In this document: positions 30,541 to 46,610 of the stretch, piece by piece | How positions within the stretch are numbered: the stretch's first letter is position 1 | Layout of the letters: each line of letters starts with the position of its first letter | Assembly (NCBI GenBank): GCA_950295325.1 | Contig: OX485803.1 | Coordinates: 66,167,554-66,231,553, forward strand | DNA: 64,000 bases | Direction of reading: 5' to 3' | Source: Polytrichum commune | Lineage: Eukaryota > Streptophyta > Polytrichopsida > Polytrichales > Polytrichaceae | Notes under the pieces: generated by a model | The model's database searches: none | What the model saw: only the letters and a program-made list of their open reading frames with translations | What the model was told of the DNA's origin: nothing | Translations under genes and position numbers: made by a program

Positions 30541-33500
30541 TGTTGAGAGTTGGGTTGAGCAACAAACTAGATCCAATTCTCAACACAAGTCTCGCAAATC
30601 TTTTTGTATAAAATAATCAAGATATGATTTTAATGATAAATATTCATATTTTAATGGCTTTTTGAGGTTTAAAAGTTGGGGCATTGCCTTCATGCTGGGA
30701 CTCGCTAACTTGAGTGGGATTTGGGACTAGAGAGAGAGAAAGAGAGAGAGAGAAAGAAACTCCCATATTATACATAGGGGGCATCGGAATTAAAATGGGT
30801 TAGAGGATGGCTTTTTAAAAAAAATTATATCAAATTATACAAAAATAAAAGAACCAAGTGAAGACCAAATTAAATAAAATGAGATGTAGAAAAATTTGGG
30901 TTGCATATTTATTAAAACAAGACTCTCCATAATGTAGATTAAGAATTGAAAAATCTATTTTCTTAACCTTGAAGAGCGTCAAATTTTAAACGATCCACAC
31001 GAGTGGTTGCCTCCAATTAAAATTAGTAATCGTTGGCAATATTTAATCTATAATGAAAAATCCTATTAAAAACCCCAAAAGTTGGGTAGTTTGGCCCATG
31101 ATACATTTAAAAAAAGTCATATAATGAGATTTTTAATGCAATTATATGCTTCAAAGAATATTCATATCCTATATATAATTACATGTTTGGATTCCTTGTT
31201 AGAAGGGCTAGAAATTTTTCCTTTATTAAAATACATTATATCACTCGAGATTAGACTAAAATGCACTACAAGTGATTTTAGGGCCATATAATATGGGAGT
31301 TTCGTGCTTGGGAGAGAGAGAGAGAGAGAGAGAGATAGTGGTTCAACCTACCTAAGTTAGTGAAAGTGAGTTGAGAATGATGTGGATTTATAATATACCT
31401 ATTATGATTTCAAATTTTTTATTGATGAGTGAGATGTACTCATTGTTTCATGAGTAAGGACCAAAATAAGTGGGTTTGAAATATTTACTTTTTCTGACCT
31501 GTCCACTTCTCCTTGGATATGAAGCATGCGATTACTTCAAGTTAATTAGCAAAACCAAATTGAGGTTGTAGCCACTTTTCTCTTGAATTTTGAAGCTCAT
31601 ACACATGATTTACACCTAACTACACACCACCAAATTATAGGTGTTCGATTTAGGCACGTCTTCTTTAATACGATAACAATTCATTTGTGCATGAATGAGT
31701 TTTGAATTGTCGCATCTATCATTCAACTTGGGTGGCTTCAATGAAAATTACGGTTTCAGATTTTGTAAAGAAAAAAAATGATTTTCATATTTTTGAAATC
31801 CATTTTGGGAAATAAATTAATAATCAGATCTGAGAATGGAATTGCCGGGTAATGTATGTCACATTATATTAGTTTGTTGATTTTTCTTTCATTTTGAACC
31901 ACTATTAGATGCATTAATCATAATTGAAGTATACACCATGAGATGTGGGAAATACATAACAATCGTACCTTTTTCATACAATAGTCAATAATACGACAAA
32001 CTTGATATAATAACACAAATTTTATAAATCAAAATTTCTAGTTAAAATTTACCTTTATAATACGGATATGACATTGTTAATATGACACTCATAGACCCCC
32101 CAAATGTGATATTATAGAGGTAATAATTGCATATATGACGGGTCCCATAAGTGTCTAAGTACATATTTAATATCAAATTTATGCAACTATCACATATGAA
32201 ATGTGGATATATATAATGTTAAGACATGAAAACTAAAGGAATTAGGTATCTCAAACCTAAGCACTAAATTCATTAGCTTTTGTCTCTTTTAAAAATCTCG
32301 CATTCCTCACATCAAAATTACAGCTTGAAGAAGATGAGATGTCATTTGAAGATTTTTTGGCAATGGAAGGTGAAGACATCACTGAAGCAAAATATTGCAT
32401 GTTGGAGACAGGGAATACATGTCCACGCCCATCACATCACGTCCTTTGATAGCAATGTGATGGCAGACCAAAAACATCATGTCGGTAGGGGGTCAATTTG
32501 ATAGTTTATTCATGGTAAACTGACGCAATCAATCTCTTGGTCAACTACTACTTTGTGGTTGACATAATAATTGACTACAAAATAATAGTTGACATAGAAA
32601 TCGACAAAAAAAGAAAGAAAAATAAAAAAAATCCGATTTTTTTGGACTGTTAGATCTTGTTGGCTACAAAATCTAATTGTCCAAATGTTTTTTAAATTTT
32701 TTGGAAAATATTGGATTTTTGGTTTAGTTGTCGACTAATCTAATGATTGTTGTGGTCGACCACTATAGTGATTGTTGATGTCAACAATAATAGTTGGTTG
32801 TTGAAGTCAACCATAACAATTGATAGCTTAGAATTGACAATTGCAATTGATCAAGAGCAATTGACCAGGAGCAATCGCCTTCTAGGAAAAAAAAACGATT
32901 TTAAAAAAACCAAAAAAATAAAAATAAAAATAAAATTGGATTGTTAGATCTTGCATTTAACAAGATCTAATGCTCAATTTTTTTTTGTAAATTTTTAAAA
33001 ATAATTTTGAGAAATTGATTGCTAGTTGCAATCGACTAGAATAATCGAATAAAAACGATTTTTTGAACAATAAAATGGTGTAGTCTAACGAATATACCAC
33101 GTCCACGGGTGTCACGTCCCAAAGTGATGCGACATGATGTTATAAAGTCATTTCTAATGTAACATGATGGCTAGGGGTTGCGTCCCGCCCATTTGTACAT
33201 CCATGGTCAGAGGTAGTTCACATGGCCTTGGGACGGAGAAAAATAGCCACCTAGTTTTAACCTTAATGCAGAGCCCTTGGACCCTTTGGATGTTGATGAG
33301 AGACATCCACCTATTATGAAAGTGGTTAATGCTCAACATCATGCTCAATTATTGCCTACATTTTTGCTAGTTGCATTTTTACCTAATGGACAACCCATTG
33401 GAGTTTACTCTTTTAGACATAATGAAACTACAAGCCAAATTAGAGAAACTCAATGAGATATTTGTTGCTAATTTGAAGTGGCAACATCAAGAGACTATTG

Positions 33501-36500
33501 GTTCCTTCTTCAAGTCCACATAGTTTCCATGAGAGATTTACATATTCGTAAAGACATTTGAAAACGTTGGTATTGTAACAAAATATTCTTATGTAAACAA
33601 ATGAACCTATGGGAAAAAATTAATTATGTGAGTATGGCGTCATTGATGTATGACCCCAATTATACTTATCCTATTATGACCTTCATTTGACATCAATTTG
33701 TGACCCTATTATGAAACCTTCCAAATCCAAAAATAATTTTGGCTCGTGAACTAGATTAGAGTGGTCAAATCCTTGTTCTAAGTGTCTTGTAAACCTACTC
33801 CATGGCACTTGCACCTTAGTGTTTGTTGTGAGCCACCTTCCCCTCTCTCTCTCCCCCCACCCACCCACCTACCTAGTCAAAGTCAACACACCACCTTCAA
33901 GCTCAATGAAGTGGCAAAAAGAGTGGGCTCCATTGTTGAGGTGGTGGATTTCATCCGACATATCGGTCAACGTATCATCCATCTACTCCACAAAAAATAT
34001 ATTCGGAATCATGATCGCTAGGATATCATCCTTGAAAGTACATGGGGTCGACATCAAGGCAATAAAGTATGTTTTGAAAATCAACTTTTAACTTGACTTA
34101 CAATATGTGGTCCTATTGTGGGCACTAAATTCAACTCCTGTGACAATTTTGACCGTTGGGTCATCTTGAAAACCTCTTACGTACCACCAAATCTAATAAA
34201 AAAAAACATACGAATAAAAAAGATTGTCAATTCAAGTTTCATAATTGTAGTTGCGATGTAAAAGCTTAAAGGAGGTTTTTTTTGTGATGTCCATTCTTAT
34301 ATGTACACCTAACCATGCACCACTTATATATAGGTGTCCAATTAAGATAAATGACCAAATCAGGTCCCCTTACCTTATTCTTTTCTTTTCATTTCCTCTT
34401 GTTACCAAGTTGTAATGTGCCAGTTTGAGTAAGTAGCACAAAAGACCAAGTGTCAGTTTGGTATTTTGGATGGGTACATGGAGTCTTAGTCAAGGATTTA
34501 CCATGAGGATATCTTACCCTTCACTTGCTTTTTCCTTGTGTGTTCATGACCATAATATTATTTAGTTGTTGTCGGTTGTTTCATTCTACTAATACTCAAC
34601 GATAATGCTTCACTTGAGTTTATCACATTGAATATGCGCACACAAGCATCCATGTGGTATAATTCTAGCATCTTACATGACACATTCCCGGCCCCACCCA
34701 ACCTGGTCACTCAGATGAATAATGTCATGACATCGCAGACCTGAACGACTTATAATGTGCGAGTGTTGATTTGGTCTTTTGGACATGTATAGGCGGATTG
34801 AGACAACCAAGGGTATGAGGCGGATATCTTTATTTTTTCCTTCTCTTGTTTTTCTCACACTTCATAAGTTACAACAACTATTTGATCTTTCCGGGTCCAG
34901 GTACACATGAGTTGCATCATTGACTATTGCTTGATCGGGTACTTGGTTTCTCGATACCTCGTAGTATTCAGGAATGTAAATCTCACAGCATGTTTGCATA
35001 TCTTGTTACTTAATATGATTGCAACATAAATCTGCGACTGTTTCGTAGTTCACGATTATTGATATCATTAAACTTAATACAAGTTTTTAATATATTTGAA
35101 GCTAAAAAGAATTTTATTCTATGGATACTTTTTTCCATCTTTCAAGGTCAATGGAGCCTCCAACTCTACTTAAACTCACCACACTTGGCCCCATGAATAT
35201 ATCTCCCAAAGACGTTTGTTCTATTTGATATCATATGTCTATAAATAAATGTTGAACCTCAACCACCTAACCTGACATGAAAAATGTTTATTTTACACCA
35301 ATGTTGTGGTATGTACATTGTCTTATTTTTAAAAATGAGGCAACCATTTTCCACGTTAAATTTGACATACAATTCTAACATACAACTATTCATTGCAAAT
35401 TTGACATCTTTTGAAATCTTTTCAACTTTTAGTCACTTGAACCCATCAAAAGAATGTTTTTTTTCTTCTGTGAAATATTAACTCCAGCAGTTGTTGTGTT
35501 GATGGTGGGGCCCTCACCTTCCTTTTGCCACTTATAACGTGCCGATGTTGTTGTTGTCCACTGTCTGGGGAAATTTTTGGCCTTAATCAGTCAAGATTCT
35601 AGTGTTTCCAAATGCAACGGATTTCAAGTTTGGTTTTTCTTCATTAATTTGAGGCATATTCCATAGATTCCTCTAAAACGATCAGTAATTTTCCTTGGAT
35701 TCTTGAAACTCAAACTCAACCGGTTCATCTGTAACTAGCAGCCGGTCTTCCCCGTTCATACATTTGTCTTCTCGAGGGGTATAGGCGGATATCCGAGTAT
35801 CAGGGTATCAGGCGGTTATCTTACTCTTCCCTCGCTTTTCCTTGTGTGTTGGTGAAATTGAAATCGAGGATTTGAGTTTTGACAGGCAAACGGATTCGGC
35901 TATGGTGATGTCGGACCCAGGCCCAGCCACGCCTCACCCTTCGTTCGTTGTCACCTCCGTCTACTTCAGGTGCGTGTTCTCCTCATCATCGGATTCCATA
36001 AACCACAACAATTTATTCGATCTTTCGGGTCGGGGAACATGTGTTGCAGCATCGATCAGATAATTGGTTTCTCAAAATCTCGTAGTATTGCGGAGTACTA
36101 CAGGTCTCACAGCATGTTTGCAAGACGGTCTTTCAGCATTCAAGAAGGATGAGTATTGGTCGTTGGAAATGTTTCAAAAACCTATACCTGCATTTCATAG
36201 TACCTTCCTTTTTCCTGATACTCTGAAGGATTCCGGGATATCATGTTCTCAAAGCATTTGGCAAGACAGCCTTGAGGTACGTAACTATAAGTTTCGATAG
36301 TTGGAAATTTTCTCTAAATGTTAACGCGTTGGAGTTCTTAATCCCTATAACCCCTGAATTCGTGTCGCTCATTGGAATTTTTTCGAAAGCCCAGACCCTG
36401 AAATTCATAGAGGATATGAGATCCTGAGAATATGATATCCGGAAATCCTCTAGAATATCGAGAATTGTGACATGATTGTTAGTTCTAAACTCTTATTTCG

Positions 36501-36917
36501 TCTGCATTCCAGCCCGTGTCATTACCCGCAATGTTTTTTGATGTAATTACGATAACTGTCAGATTACGTGGAGACTACCTAACCACATTCTGTCATCTCC
36601 TTTTACAGACCTCATGCACATAATTTTCTTTGTTTCAAAGTGGATATCTAATTGTTCTATCTTTCTCAACCAGGGATGATTTGGGCAGTTCAGATCTCTC
36701 CACTGTAGATCTAGCATTGCTTCCTGGATAACCAGATGAGGATGAACTTGAACTGGTGCTCATTTTTCACTGTTCACCTTTACTGTTCTGTTGATGTTTG
36801 ATTTGTTATCAAGCAATAGTTGGTGATATAAAGGGCGACAACTGTTGGCTGATCTATATCAAGTCTCTTCACATTTGCGTTCATGCAGAGGGTTAAGGGA
36901 TTAAGGTTTCGGGAAGG
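30541..36917. other. AT-rich intergenic region, no supported gene
   Basis: More than 6 kb of low-GC sequence with poly-A/T runs, GA microsatellites (30,731-30,764 and 31,313-31,334), and duplicated blocks such as GTTAGATCTTG at ~32,650 and ~32,942. No open frame shows a domain, splice-consistent extension or codon bias. Confidence 0.6.
34871..36121 (+). repeat. Diverged duplicated block (two copies ~1.1 kb apart)
   Basis: The stretch 34,871-34,999 (TTTGATCTTTCCGGGTC ... CTCACAGCATGTTTGCA) recurs at 36,006-36,121 with about three quarters identity by eye. Flanking matches include GGCGGATATCTT near 34,820 and GGCGGTTATCTTACTC near 35,812, followed by TTTTCCTTGTGTGT. A third partial match is at ~34,508. 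These are old copies of one repeated or formerly genic segment. Confidence 0.65.
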
Positions 36918-38545
36918 CTAAATCCCCGGCCACCATAGCATTATCAAGGCATATACTGATACGGCAATAGATACTAAAAGAGCACCGTATGGCCACCGCA
37001 ACACTGAACTCACCTGCCAGCTTAACGCTCCAAGAATACCCACTGCTGCTAAAGCTAACCAATTCTTCCTAAGGAACTCACACCCTTTGCGGATGCACAG
37101 TATTGTGAAATTTTTTAAAAGATTTTTACCGAGTTCGAGTGCTCTAGGGAGGATGAAAAGTCTGAATCTTTCAAAGTGAAAATGTAGTTCCAGCCCCAAG
37201 AGCAGTACATACACAAGACCCATTGATGAGGATATGAGAATACAAAAAATAGGAAAATCGCCACCAACTCTGGCCCTACGCCTTCGCATTTGCTTCATCT
37301 CTTGGAAAACTTCAGTCTCCTTGAATTTCACTGTCGGTTTGTTTGATATTCTCATTGAGGTAGTCTCGACTGGTAGTAAGTGACCTGCTGAATCTGTGTA
37401 CGTTATTGCCCTGTAGATGCAACAATTACAACATGAAACAATGTCAGAATCCAACTCCATGTCACCTTGTCTAACACTTCCTCACAGTATGAGGCACACC
37501 ATACTCTAAACTATATAAAGTACATCGAGAGGATGTACATAATAAATTAGAATCACTTGCAACTGCTATGGTAGTCCTTTCAGCAGCTCTTATTTCTGAA
37601 AGAATCTTACGTATGTGTGAATCATCATACTTGCAGGCCTACTATGAGTCGGTAGTACACTCACACATTTGTGAGCGGTGACGAATTTTTGCAATCAAGG
37701 AGTGATCGAGTCGGAGAATATTCAGTCGGTCCTCTGTATTAGTACGCACGCAGACAAGAATCAGCTTGAGCAAACCCAGATTTAGTTTCTCGAATTCATC
37801 GGGGAAGGTTAAGAACCCACAAGCAGGAAACAAGTTAAGCCATGAGTATCATATTCTCAGCTTGACAAGCACCATCTCCACGAGTCAAAAAGACACTTCA
37901 TAAACAGATACCACTGCGCATTAAGGATTGTGACTTGTTCTTCATCAGGTGAAGATCAGTCTCACACAGAATATAAATATTGCAGGCCATTTAAGCCAGA
38001 AGAGTGGCAACTGATTGCTGTTGAACTTCCACTCAAGTAACAGTTAGGAAAATCCAGAATATACAAATTCCTTGCAATCGCCACAGTACATGAAATGTTT
38101 TTGGTCAGCTGATTCGTGCTTAGTAAAGCACTGAAACAAGGAGGTACACAGAAATGCAGCTGAATTAGAAGAAACCCAGACTATTATAAGGCTTTGACAA
38201 CTCCTAAATGGAACTTTTAAAGTATCGTCCACAGCAAGGCTTGAGGTCAACTGAAGCCACCGAGTTTACAGCACAATGCAAATTGCAGTTGACGTCAAAC
38301 ACCACTACTATCACAAAGAATATTGTTCACTACGTTACTGATATACCTTTCTTGAGATAATATTCAATTTGCAAAGCAGCTGTGATGTGCATGCTAACTA
38401 ATAACCATATACATCTGAAATTTTATAGTACAAGGTTGCGAAGGAACAGATGAGATTGTACAACATACTTCAGATCTGTCACCGGAGGGAGAAAACGGGC
38501 CAGAACAATGAAAACCAAGAGAGCTTTGTCTACTCCGTGCGCCAT
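36918..38545 (-). CDS. Tentative multi-exon membrane protein, unknown family
   Basis: The last open frame (37,410-36,918, entered through a CTACAG acceptor) encodes about 160 residues. It has a basic stretch QMRRRRARVGG, then hydrophobic segments CILISSSMGLVYVLLLGL, WLALAAVGILGALSW and LLVSIAVSVYALIML, ending WWPGI. A candidate first exon lies at 38,469-38,545: MAHGVDKALLVFIVLARFLP, a signal-anchor-like start with an ATGGCG context and donor AA|GTATGT. Possible middle exons near 38,050-38,130 and 37,660-37,830 have coding character, but I could not fix their boundaries or phase. A small integral membrane protein of the endomembrane or nuclear envelope would fit; this is inference. Confidence 0.4.
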
Positions 38546-40860
38546 CCTTGCTGAACAATAAAACACCGACTCTCAGATGTGCACCTTCACGCTCAAGCAG
38601 CACGTCACTTCAACAACCTTGCCGCTTGTCTTCCACCACCAGCCACGAGAGAGATCCTCTCTCCTTCAGTTACATTCAAAGAACATATAAGGTCGCCTCA
38701 AGTGCAGCAGTGAATTTCCTAGACCTTCCAGCCACATCTCATCACAAAGGCATAGAGTAGTTTCTGGGTGCAATCATGCCTCAACGTTGCTAGCCACGAA
38801 TTTCTCCTCAAACCACCCAAGACACCTTGCCTCTTTGGTTTTATTATAGTTAGAAAATGAGACAGTACCCAATAATGCAGGATCGAAGTTCAACAACGAA
38901 ATCAGGTTCCAGAAGTGTTCTTCTCGCAGCATTAGATGTCATCCACATCCTCCCATTTGCTAACTCTGAGAAAACTAAAGAGACGCGACAATTCCTGCCA
39001 GTTCCTTGATGCAAGTTTCGAATTCCTCGCCACAAATTTCAGCAAAGACTGCCACGAATTGCTGTACTATAATCCTGCCCACAATCAATTCAAAATCCCT
39101 CACTACAGCTCCTCGATTTTAAGCCACTCATCATCGCATTCCTGTATCTATAATTTTACTCCTGTCAACAACGCCGTAATTGCTTATTTCCGCAGAAAAC
39201 CTCCGAGCTTGGCCGATCAGGTTCGCAAGAAAAATCATGCGCCATATCAAGCGAGGTTTACATCCACCGAGGACTTCAATAATATTCCTCAAACATGCGC
39301 TCCCACACTAGAATCTCCGAAACCTCCTCCGAACCACAAAAGCATATGCTAGACGCAAACGAAGTGTCCAGAAAATTCGGTTTCGTATCTAATCTACGAA
39401 GCTCCAATCGCGAGGCCTTCCTTGGTTCTAACAGCTAGCGAAGCCCTGGTCCAGCGATGGCCGGAGAGCATGCATGCATGGCTGGTGACGCTCGCAAGAA
39501 AGGAAGTCCAATTATCGTCTGCACTGGCCAACATTTATCCTATTTTTCAATATTCGTCTCTGGGCATGCGATGTGTTTTGCTATCGAGCAATCTCGTTTA
39601 TGAATTCTGAAAGTAACGGAAGGAATTGGTGTGGCTTCTGGTGATGCAGCGTCGAATGCTAAGGCGCGAGACAACAATAGCGGGAAGACCTCGGAGGTGG
39701 CTGTACGAAAATGGAAGGATGAACTCATACATCCATGTAGACATTCATCAGGGACGTGGAACCAGATTCAAGGCAACGGAATCTAGTCCTTAGTCCTTAA
39801 ATACCTAATAAGCATCTACACCCTAACCTCCGTAATGTCACCTTCTATAATGTCACTCCCTCTCTTATATTCCGATACCCGAGGGGACGGATGTGCTTGG
39901 TTTGAATCTCCTTGTTTGTTATCACGTTTCCCTCCCATGTATCATGGGTTTTGGCATTATAATAATAATCCATCAAAAAATTCAAACCACATGCATCACG
40001 TTGTCATCATTGTCATTATTTATTATCATTATTGCAATGTTGGCTTTGTGTTATTCCATGATGTCACATACTAGGTTAATTTTTTATTATCATGCATCCA
40101 TGTTAACACTACAGACCTCTTTAATATCATGTGCACTTTGGTTGTCATAGGCATGATATTAGGGAGGTTAGAGTGTATGATGTGGTTGATCTCTTATCAA
40201 AGGCCCATATCATTGATTTCCAAGTTAGGATATGATGGGATTTTTAGCTCTTGGGATTGGCAAAAGATTTAATTTATGAATTCTACATAATTGAGAATCA
40301 TGAAAATTAATTATACAATATATGAACCCAATTTTTGGAGTATTCTAATTTTTTGTGTCTTGGATTTGTTTATTTTTGTAACTTCTTTCCAACTCATGAG
40401 AATACATTTTCTTTATCTCGAATGATAATGCGGATGTAATGTGCACTTCACAATGTGTATGCATTCTTAATTTTTATCATTTACGTGTCAAAAATGACAA
40501 GAACTTCAAATGTGTCCAATTATTTTCTAATAGGTCCAACACACATACGTTTATGAACAAACAAATTGTACGCCAAATATTGTCCTCTTTCAATTACACA
40601 AAAATGCTCATATGTATTAATGCTTTGGCTTTTTGGAATCAAACCTTGCAGCATTTTCAATTTTCTGCATGTCTTCAATCTCCTGACATAACATTACTCT
40701 CTGACGTGGGCCCTCAAAATATAATATTGGGAAGCAGGGAGTTTAATCTGAATGTGAGTCTCCCAACACAACTTTACGAGCATCTCATTGTTATGTTTTG
40801 GAGGCTTATGAAAGCGCTTTGCAAACACAATATAAATTTTCATCATTAGAGTGTTTATCT
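38546..40860. other. Intergenic, no supported gene
   Basis: The part next to 38,545 is a likely promoter/leader of the minus-strand membrane-protein gene. Open frames at 38,936-39,352 and 40,439-40,849 lack any recognisable feature. Confidence 0.45.
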
Positions 40861-40869
40861 ATTTAATCT

Positions 40870-41900
40870 TGCGGTACTTAGTTATAAATTGACAGAACCG
40901 AAATTATATAATTATTAACACATGTGTTATAATGTTATAGTATTAATTATTCTTAATTATTAATAATATTAACATTATATTTAAGTTATTAATCATGTAT
41001 TTAATTATATTAATTATATTGATATTAAGATATTAATAATGGATATAATTATATTAAATTTTAATTATTTCATAATTATGAATCTTAATTAAAAATACAT
41101 TATTTTTAAAAATCATTATTAATAATGCATGAGTAATATAATTATTAACAATGAATATTAATTTTATATGCATATTTTATTATTTAAATGTAATACTTAC
41201 TAATATTTTATAATATTTGAACATTATAACACATGTGTTATATTAGTTACAATAATAACACTAATTATTAACACATGTGTTATAATGCTAATAATATTAC
41301 TAATATTTGATCATATTTAAATGTAATACTTACTTATATTTGATAATAATGTTATAATGTTATTAATGATGTTGTAATTTTATAATATTATTAATGGTGT
41401 TATAATTTTATTGATAATGGTATAATTCTATAATTTTATTAATAATGGTATAATTTTATAATGTTATTAATAACGTTATAATTTTATAATTTTATTTATA
41501 ATTTTATAATGTTATAATGTTATTTATAATTTTATAATTTTATAAATAATTTTATAATGTTATAATGTTATTAATAACGTTATAATTTTATAATGTTATC
41601 AATAACGTTATAATTTTGTGATGTTATTAATAACGTTATAATTTTATGATGTTTTAAATCATTTAATCATTTAATCATTTTACTAATACGTTATAATTGT
41701 ATAGTTCTATTAATAACTTTATTATTATTATTATTGTTAATTATTAACACATGCGTTAATAATTATTCAAATATTACACATGTATTAATGATACTAATAA
41801 TTATTAACAATGCATTTAGAAGCAGTTAAATAATTATTAAAAATCCATCATTTAAGTGCATTGTTACTAATTATTTAAATATTGGACAATTCAAATATTA
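40870..41900. repeat. AT-rich low-complexity block with recurring small palindromes
   Basis: About 1 kb almost without G or C, built from variants of TTATTAATAACGTTATAATT and TTATAATGTTATTAATAA. Self-complementary words recur, including AACACATGTGTTAT (near 40,920, 41,230 and 41,275), AATAACGTTATT and TTAATTATTAA. No coding capacity. Such DNA can act as a replication-prone or matrix-attachment-like element, but this is not shown. Confidence 0.9.
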
Positions 41901-42639
41901 GTAAGTATTACATCTATTGCATAAGGAACCCTAAATTACATTTATATACATGTGGATCTACACTTAGCATAGAAATTATCTCCTTGGTTTATGGAAATTC
42001 TTAAAACATTTCAAAATTAATCCAATTGTATTCTTGTTTTCATCATCCCTCTTCTGCTAAGTGAGTACAACACTTTGATGAGAAGATGTGCATCATGATG
42101 CACTCATGACGTTGATTAATATGCAAAGGAGATGTTAGACTCCAAAGTATCTTGGAAACCAAGACACATGAGCAAAAAGAAAAAGTGAAATAAAGTAAAA
42201 AGAAAGAAAAAACTTTTTCTTATTCTTTTTCTTTTAAGTTTCTAACGACATTCCTTGAAAGATGTGTGTATTATATATATATCAAGGGCACACATCCTGG
42301 ACATTTTTAGTTTGTTTTTTTCTTTTGTCTTTGTACTCCACATGTACACTAGATGATCTAAAGTCCTCGCCATATACATTGCAAGTTACTTTACATGAGT
42401 GTTAGGAAGAGATACCCTTTAAGATAGAAAGCTTTTTGCGTTTACCAACACCATCTGTACATATGGAGGTTTATGTTGTATGAAGGTGAAATATAGTATG
42501 TATACAAGAGGCTCAATTAGCATTTAAAGGGTTGTGTTCGTTACTAGTTTAGGTGTAAACAACTTGCTCAAACACGTACATGAGATTGAGAGATTGAAAG
42601 AGTGAAAGAGTGAAAAGAAGTACACATTAGACTTTCAAG

Positions 42640-45481
<2,842 letters not shown>

Positions 45482-46610
45482 GTGTCGATCTCATAGGAAT
45501 CACGACGTTTCTTGAGGAGTAATTGAGACCTCTCATACACTCAGTAGTCTGCATAGGGTTTAGGGTTTAGCAATCTCTATTGAGAAATCTTTTGTATGCA
45601 TTGAGCAAAGCTCAAAATAGTCACTTTACCACAACTTATGAGGTAAGTGGAGGGAATATGTGACGTGTATTTGAGCGACATAGTTCCACTTTAAGCTAAT
45701 TACTTGAAAGTGATCCTATCTAGATTTAACTCATTCTTCAAGTGCACTTTTCAAATCGGTGAAGTACCTTTATGTTACTGAAGATTTGGGTTGAAATACA
45801 CAGCCTGGATGCCCAAAGACGCAAATACATACCTAATATTTTGATCATCCATGTCACATATGTGTATGTTTTTGTTTCCTCATTGACATAAGATAAAATA
45901 CCAATTAAAACTTTCAAACCCATGATTATAAATACAAATTATATTATATGCATCATGTATATAGTTCATACATTGAACCCCTTAGTCCTTTAAGGGTTAG
46001 CTGAAAAAGGTGGAAATTGGAAACATCACACTTAAACTTTCCTATCTAGAATCTCCTGGAGCATCTGACCTGCAGAAGGCGGCCCATTGGGACAGGCCTT
46101 TGTAGATTCCACACGACTTAAGAAGCAGCCTTCTACTGAGAGTTTGTCAATGTATAAGGTAGTGAATTGACCAGCTTCGAAATGAGCAGTGACCACTTGT
46201 CCATTCCAAATTTCCACTTTCAGCCACCTATGATGTCCCCAAGTTCCCCAATTACTTGTCTGCTAACTGTTGTCTTTGAAGAAGCATCCCTAGCAGCAAA
46301 TACATATGTCTGGCAGTTGAATGCAAACAAATGTTTCAAGATTTGGACTAGAAGAACAAATTGTGCATCCTAAGGTACTGGATATTCACGATAAGGAGAT
46401 TTTGATTGGTAAAATAAAGGAGGTAATAGGCAACTCTGCAGGACCAGAGGATTTCTGGAAAATCTACAAGCAGTACTTCAGCAATGTATTGAAAGACTGT
46501 TTTTCTATACCACAAAGTTTCTCATCCTAGTATCAGGTACTACACAACTATATATGTTGAAATAAACTACTTCACCAGGTCTCTGTCATTTGAGCAGAAT
46601 AATTGAGTAC
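45482..46610. other. Region with orphan open frames, no assigned gene
   Basis: After the SRP54 3' flank there are two coding-looking stretches. On the minus strand, 46,217-46,032 contains WNGQVVTAHFEAGQFTTLYI up to a stop, with an adjoining frame NCQTYVFAARDASSKTTVSR (46,330-46,230). On the plus strand, 46,370-46,520 contains LIGKIKEVIGNSAGPEDFWK. I recognise neither family. They may be gene relics. Confidence 0.4.
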
